DNA of 32,383 bases from a virus: positions 1 through 32,383 of IMG/VR virus record IMGVR_UViG_3300037264_003406; one strand, written 5' to 3'. This document shows, in pieces, positions 30,550 to 32,383 of the stretch (within the stretch, counting starts at the first letter, position 1; each line of letters begins with the position of its first letter). A model generated the notes under the pieces. The model had not been told where the DNA came from and made no database searches. It saw only the letters and a program-made list of their open reading frames with translations. The position numbers and the translations under genes are program-made.

Positions 30550-30933
30550 TTAGGTTTGTAGAAACTTTTGTACCGCAGCCACAACTTTCCTGCACGTTGC
30601 TACATCGAACCGCCCAATGTGGCAAGCATCGCGAGGGAGCGCAAGCTGTTGCTGTAGCCACCGATAAGCTGCGCCCCGCGTAGGTACGTGTTTGTCCGTC
30701 CAAAGTATGTCGAACGCGTTGTGTGCGGCAATGCGCGCTTGCCTGGTTGCTTCATCTGCTGGCACACCTAGCGGGTCGCCGTTTAAGTGTGCGCCATGAC
30801 GGCAATCGCATGTCGGTCTGTCGCAGACATAGAACTTCTTGTCTTGCGTTGACATCAAAACCATAACGTCCCCACATTGTGGGCACGGTATGGTGCGGTC
30901 ACGATGCACCTGGAGTGTTAATAGCTTTGCCAT
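30550..30933 (-). CDS. DUF3268-type zinc-finger protein
   Basis: 127 residues from ATG 30933; upstream in-frame codons lie inside tRNA and are not a credible start. 'CPQCGDVMVLM' (Cys17, Cys20) and 'VCDRPTCDCRHGAH' (Cys37, Cys42) form the zinc finger; 'DPLGVPADEATRQARIAAHNAFDILW' (in part), then 'RGAAYRWLQQQL', 'DACHIGRFDVATCRKVV' match the zinc-finger-containing DUF3268 family ('plG..ad..lr..R..aH..fD.lw', 'a..HIG.fd...C..v'). The start lies only two bases after tRNA(CAT), with no Shine-Dalgarno; RNase cleavage at the tRNA 3' end would leave CAATG, almost leaderless. Function unknown. Confidence 0.75.
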   Translation of the reverse strand: MAKLLTLQVHRDRTIPCPQCGDVMVLMSTQDKKFYVCDRPTCDCRHGAHLNGDPLGVPADEATRQARIAAHNAFDILWTDKHVPTRGAAYRWLQQQLALPRDACHIGRFDVATCRKVVAAVQKFLQT

Positions 30934-30935
30934 TG

Positions 30936-31004
30936 TACCGACACTCGGAATCGAACCGAGCAAACCTGGCGTATGAAACCTGATCGTGACCCAGCACTGT
31001 CGGC
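30936..31004 (-). tRNA. tRNA with anticodon CAT, compact D-arm
   Basis: 69 nt. Acceptor GCCGACA/TGTCGGT (G1-U72 wobble), anticodon stem CAGGT/GCCAG with an A-A mismatch and loop TTCATAC (CAT), T-arm CTCGG-TTCGATT-CCGAG, A73. The D-arm is short: GTG-CTGGGT-CAC directly after the acceptor, without the usual U8-A9. Could be Met or Ile2-like. A zinc-protein gene begins two bases downstream. Confidence 0.7.
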
Positions 31005-31009
31005 GAAAG

Positions 31010-31080
31010 TGCTCCCGGAGAGAATCGAACTCCCAGCTCCGTGTTTCGTAGACACAGGTCCCAAATCCATGGGCGAGAGC
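31010..31080 (-). tRNA. tRNA-Arg(ACG), compact D-arm
   Basis: 71 nt. Acceptor GCTCTCG/CGGGAGC (one wobble), D-arm CCC-ATGGATTT-GGG immediately after the acceptor, anticodon stem TGTGT/ACACG with loop CTACGAA (ACG, reads CGT), T-arm GGGAG-TTCGATT-CTCTC, A73. Its T-arm region shares a 21-base identical stretch with the neighbouring Arg(TCG) gene, suggesting duplication. Confidence 0.75.
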
Positions 31081-31099
31081 AAACAACTATGTAATCAAG

Positions 31100-31169
31100 T
31101 ACCCCCGGAGAGAATCGAACTCCCGTCACCAACGTTCGAAGCGTCGGCACCAGGTCCACTGGCGAGGGC
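31100..31169 (-). tRNA. tRNA-Arg(TCG), compact D-arm
   Basis: 70 nt. Acceptor GCCCTCG/CGGGGGT, D-arm CCA-GTGGACC-TGG directly after the acceptor, anticodon stem CGACG/CGTTG with loop CTTCGAA (TCG, reads CGA), T-arm GGGAG-TTCGATT-CTCTC, A73. No U8/A9 linker; the anticodon stem can extend past position 27-43 (C26-G44 and a wobble). Confidence 0.73.
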
Positions 31170-31173
31170 AAAG

Positions 31174-31242
31174 TGCGCCCGGAAGGAATCGAACCCTCAA
31201 CGGCTGGCTTAGAAGACCTGCCTGGCATCCATGCCCGAGCGC
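31174..31242 (-). tRNA. tRNA-Arg(TCT), compact D-arm
   Basis: 69 nt. Acceptor GCGCTCG/CGGGCGC (one wobble), D-arm GGC-ATGGAT-GCC directly after the acceptor, anticodon stem CAGGT/GCCAG (A-A mismatch) that can extend to GGCAGGT/GCCAGCC, loop CTTCTAA (TCT, reads AGA), T-arm GAGGG-TTCGATT-CCTTC, A73. Confidence 0.73.
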
Positions 31243-31246
31243 ATTA

Positions 31247-31270
31247 GTAGATCCGGGTGGCGGAATCTAC
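31247..31270 (-). other. Hairpin between tRNA-Glu(TTC) and tRNA-Arg(TCT)
   Basis: GTAGATCCG (31247-31255) pairs with CGGAATCTAC (31261-31270) with one bulged A and a GGTGG loop (plus-strand reading). It is strong, has no U-tract, and lies in an 86-base spacer between tRNA genes. It may be an RNA-processing signal for the tRNA transcript, or the remnant of a lost tRNA; it cannot be folded into a complete cloverleaf. Confidence 0.4.
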
Positions 31271-31328
31271 AACCTTCTGTCATGCACAGCCACCATTGCT
31301 CCACAGTTCCTAGCCTGCAGAACGCTTG

Positions 31329-31402
31329 TGACCCCAGCGGGATTTGAACCCGCATCTCCAGCTTGAAAGGCTAGAAATCCTAAACCATTAGACGATGGGG
31401 TC
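31329..31402 (-). tRNA. tRNA-Glu(TTC)
   Basis: 74 nt. Acceptor GACCCCA/TGGGGTC perfect, anticodon stem CTAGC/GCTGG (one wobble) with loop CTTTCAA (TTC, reads GAA), T-arm GCGGG-TTCAAAT-CCCGC, A73. The D-arm 'CGTCTAATGGTTTAGGAT' is the classic tRNA-Glu arrangement, so this tRNA, unlike its downstream neighbours, is canonical. Confidence 0.9.
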
Positions 31403-31600
31403 ATAATAAAAGTTGCTCATCTAGGCCGCCCAGCCACCAGAGCGTCGTGAAAATCTCATAGCTGACTCGATAAGGACCGTAGGACCTTACGGCGCCAGTG
31501 GTAGAACTCAAGGGAAGCCATGACACCTCCCTCGCAAACACCCACTGTCACGATCTTGCGAAGAACAAACACCGAGCTTACGTCATGCCTAAATGAGCAG
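31403..31600. other. 198-base tRNA spacer without a recognised gene
   Basis: I find no open frame with an RBS and no cloverleaf here on either strand. It contains short repeats (GGACC twice at 31475-31490) but no strong hairpin. It may hold a degenerate tRNA or a processing site. Confidence 0.3.
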
Positions 31601-31674
31601 CGTTCCTGATGGGATTTGAACCCACGTTTTCGCCTTGAGAGGGCGACGGCCTAGGCCGACTAGCCGACAGGAAC
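31601..31674 (-). tRNA. tRNA-Glu(CTC)
   Basis: 74 nt. Acceptor GTTCCTG/CAGGAAC perfect, T8-C9, D-arm GGC/GCC, anticodon stem TCGCC/GGCGA with loop CTCTCAA (CTC, reads GAG), T-arm GTGGG-TTCAAAT-CCCAT, G73. First tRNA after the sulfotransferase gene on this strand. Confidence 0.88.
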
Positions 31675-31743
31675 AATTTTCCAACCTTTCAAACAACAAT
31701 AGTCTACCACTTTCTGTGTTGCTCAACCGTTCTGATGGTGCAC

Positions 31744-32382
31744 TCAATCCGCAACCTTATACCCAAGCATCGACAGTTCCGGTTGAACCACAGCCTGAAA
31801 GGCGTGTAGCAACTCCGAAGACCAGTGATGCCAACGTCCAATAGGGTTGAAATTCCCGTGCATACGCACAGGTTTCCAATGCAACTCATGGCCATCACGG
31901 ATCAAGTCAGATGACCCGTGTATCGGGTAGGCCATGATGCCTGGCCAATTGACGTTGTTCATCCAGTCCATTCGCAGTTGAGTGAAGACAGACTGCATTG
32001 TGTTTGTTCTGTTACGCACGAGTTGTTCATACTGAACACGAACAGCGTTTGGGTGTGTCTCTAGAAATGCAAACATCCGCTGAACCCCAGCCTTCCAATC
32101 TTCCGCCACAGTCATGTAAGGGCGCGCAAAACTCAAATGAGCGGACACCGCTACATCTCTAGGATCACGATAAATTATTACGACCTTGGCGCCAGGGAAC
32201 AGCTTGTCCAGGTTCTCCAATCCAACAGTACTTGGCGTTTTAGCTAACACGTATGCACCGTGTTCTTTTCGGGTACAGCCCTCCCAAAGATAGTCTTCCA
32301 GGGCGAACCCGAGCGTCCGTAACGTCTCAGACTCAGGCAACCATGTTTGTTTCCCATGATTGATACCCGAAGCGAACTTAAC
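31744..32382 (-). CDS. Sulfotransferase domain protein, 5' partial
   Basis: The frame stays open to the right edge of the window, so the N terminus is missing; the TTG at 32340 is internal. About 212 residues are visible. 'LAKTPSTVGLENLDKLFPGAKVVIIYRDPRDVAVSAHLSF' (in part) is the sulfotransferase 3'-PAPS-binding region: 'kthlP..lLP....akiIYv.RdPrDvavS', with RDPRDVAVS the key part. 'WKAGVQRMFAFLETHPNAVRVQYEQLVRN' follows the 'v..vrYEdLv' pattern, and 'GRWHHWSSELLHAFQAVVQPELSMLGY' (in part) matches the 'G.W...f......f........lgY' C terminus. It transfers sulfate from PAPS to an unknown acceptor. The 5' PAPS loop lies off-window or near the edge. Confidence 0.83.
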   Translation of the reverse strand, partial: VKFASGINHGKQTWLPESETLRTLGFALEDYLWEGCTRKEHGAYVLAKTPSTVGLENLDKLFPGAKVVIIYRDPRDVAVSAHLSFARPYMTVAEDWKAGVQRMFAFLETHPNAVRVQYEQLVRNRTNTMQSVFTQLRMDWMNNVNWPGIMAYPIHGSSDLIRDGHELHWKPVRMHGNFNPIGRWHHWSSELLHAFQAVVQPELSMLGYKVAD

Positions 32383-32383
32383 T

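Noticed and set aside
30973-31228. Frames on both strands through the second tRNA cluster, including 'ERIELP' repeats
   Set aside because: Spurious translation of tRNA genes; the extension of the DUF3268 gene upstream of 30933 is rejected for the same reason.
1-32383. CRISPR array, insertion sequence, integrase or attachment site
   Set aside because: No regularly spaced repeats, transposase, integrase or terminal inverted repeats were seen.

Overview
The window is an accessory and structural segment of a double-stranded DNA bacteriophage with a contractile tail (myovirus morphotype). Positions 1-25336 hold an almost unbroken plus-strand late operon: head-tail joining proteins, a tail terminator candidate, sheath, two tube paralogues, a tail assembly chaperone, tape measure, tube initiator, LysM protein, hub, spike, baseplate wedge proteins (gp25-, J/gp6- and gpI-like) and a 1219-residue beta-helix fibre. 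Gene order and several families (two tubes, CIS tube initiator plus LysM, hub, spike) resemble extracellular contractile injection systems, but the head-tail genes, tape measure and eleven tRNAs indicate a phage. The host is not identifiable. The SspB-like, DUF3467, DUF3268 and RRM proteins resemble families I associate with Myxococcota and other former Deltaproteobacteria, which is only a weak hint.

Layout. 1-2843: neck and tail completion. 2859-2919: hairpin followed by a TTGACC-17-TAATGT promoter. 2936-6555: sheath and tubes. 6562-6618: second promoter with a hairpin at the predicted 5' end of the transcript. 6668-7629: tail chaperone with a correctly phased CCCTTTA -1 slippery site. 7632-20964: tape measure to baseplate. 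21082-25336: fibre and two small genes. 25381-27979: non-structural plus-strand genes (RHH regulator, SspB-like ClpXP adaptor, RRM protein, HELVH membrane protein, membrane-anchored coiled-coil protein, zinc protein). 27976-29141, minus strand: promoter, HNH nuclease, ClpX-type zinc-domain protein, tRNA-Ile and a hypothetical gene, tightly interlocked. 29217-30142, minus: methyltransferase then four tRNAs with leucine anticodons. 30196-30489, plus: DUF3467 protein. 30550-32383, minus: partial sulfotransferase, six tRNAs (two Glu, three Arg, one CAT) and a DUF3268 zinc protein that begins two bases after the last tRNA.

The most interesting points are: (i) the in-phase -1 frameshift signal; (ii) an SspB-like adaptor and a free ClpX-type zinc domain in the same phage, suggesting manipulation of host ClpXP; (iii) promoters placed so that the -10 box ends six bases before the ATG, predicting leaderless mRNAs; (iv) two odd tRNA sets, one with leucine anticodons but no long variable arm, the other with very short D-arms and no U8/A9 linker; (v) tRNAs that share bases with neighbouring genes (stop codon, Shine-Dalgarno, start); and (vi) a perfect hairpin masking the RBS and start codon of the HELVH gene just after an RRM gene. 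Everything here is read by eye; no database search was run.
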